From Clostridiales bacterium (GTDB lineage: Bacteria; Bacillota; Clostridia; Oscillospirales; Oscillospiraceae), in assembly GCA_020861055.1 (NCBI GenBank), contig JAJBTD010000083.1, forward strand, positions 1 to 5,331: 5,331 bases of DNA, written 5' to 3'. This document shows, piece by piece, positions 5,328 to 5,331 of the stretch. The notes under the pieces are model-generated. The model saw only the letters and a program-made list of their open reading frames with translations, ran no database searches and had not been told where the DNA came from. Position numbers and translations under genes: made by a program. The number at the start of each line of letters is the position of its first letter. Position 1 is the stretch's first letter.

Positions 5328-5331
5328 TGAT

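Overview
The window reads as chromosomal DNA of a high-GC gut Clostridia member, most likely an Oscillospiraceae relative of Flavonifractor, Intestinimonas or Oscillibacter. The grounds are GC-rich codons in every gene, strong AGGAGG-type ribosome sites, a YesL-family membrane protein, Firmicutes-style NagA and SIS-domain RpiR proteins, and a compact CTCCCTC/GAGGGAG palindromic element of a kind I associate with that group. The taxonomic call is inference.

Layout. Positions 1-550 (minus strand) hold the N-terminal 183 residues of N-acetylglucosamine-6-phosphate deacetylase (nagA), cut by the window edge. Positions 551-912 are an AT-rich divergent control region with one promoter candidate in each direction, two similar 15-bp inverted repeats of the TGAAA..TTTCA type, and a structured repeat in the nagA leader. 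On the plus strand follow an N-acylglucosamine 2-epimerase of the RnBP/AGE type (913-2121), an RpiR/MurR-family regulator with a SIS domain (2174-3061) and a YesL-like (DUF624) membrane protein (3111-3767). A separate promoter (3787-3815) then drives a CbbX/SpoVK-like AAA+ ATPase with an uncharacterised helical N-terminal domain (3852-5288). A GC-rich hairpin (5296-5327) closes the window.

How the genes fit together. The epimerase interconverts GlcNAc and ManNAc. After a sugar kinase that is not in this window, NagA converts GlcNAc-6-P to glucosamine-6-P. The RpiR protein has a sugar-phosphate-sensing SIS domain and is encoded just after the epimerase. The best reading is a local amino-sugar module (sialic acid, ManNAc or GlcNAc salvage) in which the regulator binds the palindromes between the two divergent units and controls both, including its own gene. 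The strongest palindrome overlaps the -35 element of the epimerase promoter. The AAA+ gene looks like an independent transcription unit with no evident link to amino-sugar use.

No mobile element, CRISPR array, tRNA or rRNA was seen. The most interesting parts are the operator architecture at 740-831, the structured nagA leader at 606-670 and the N-terminal domain of the AAA+ protein.
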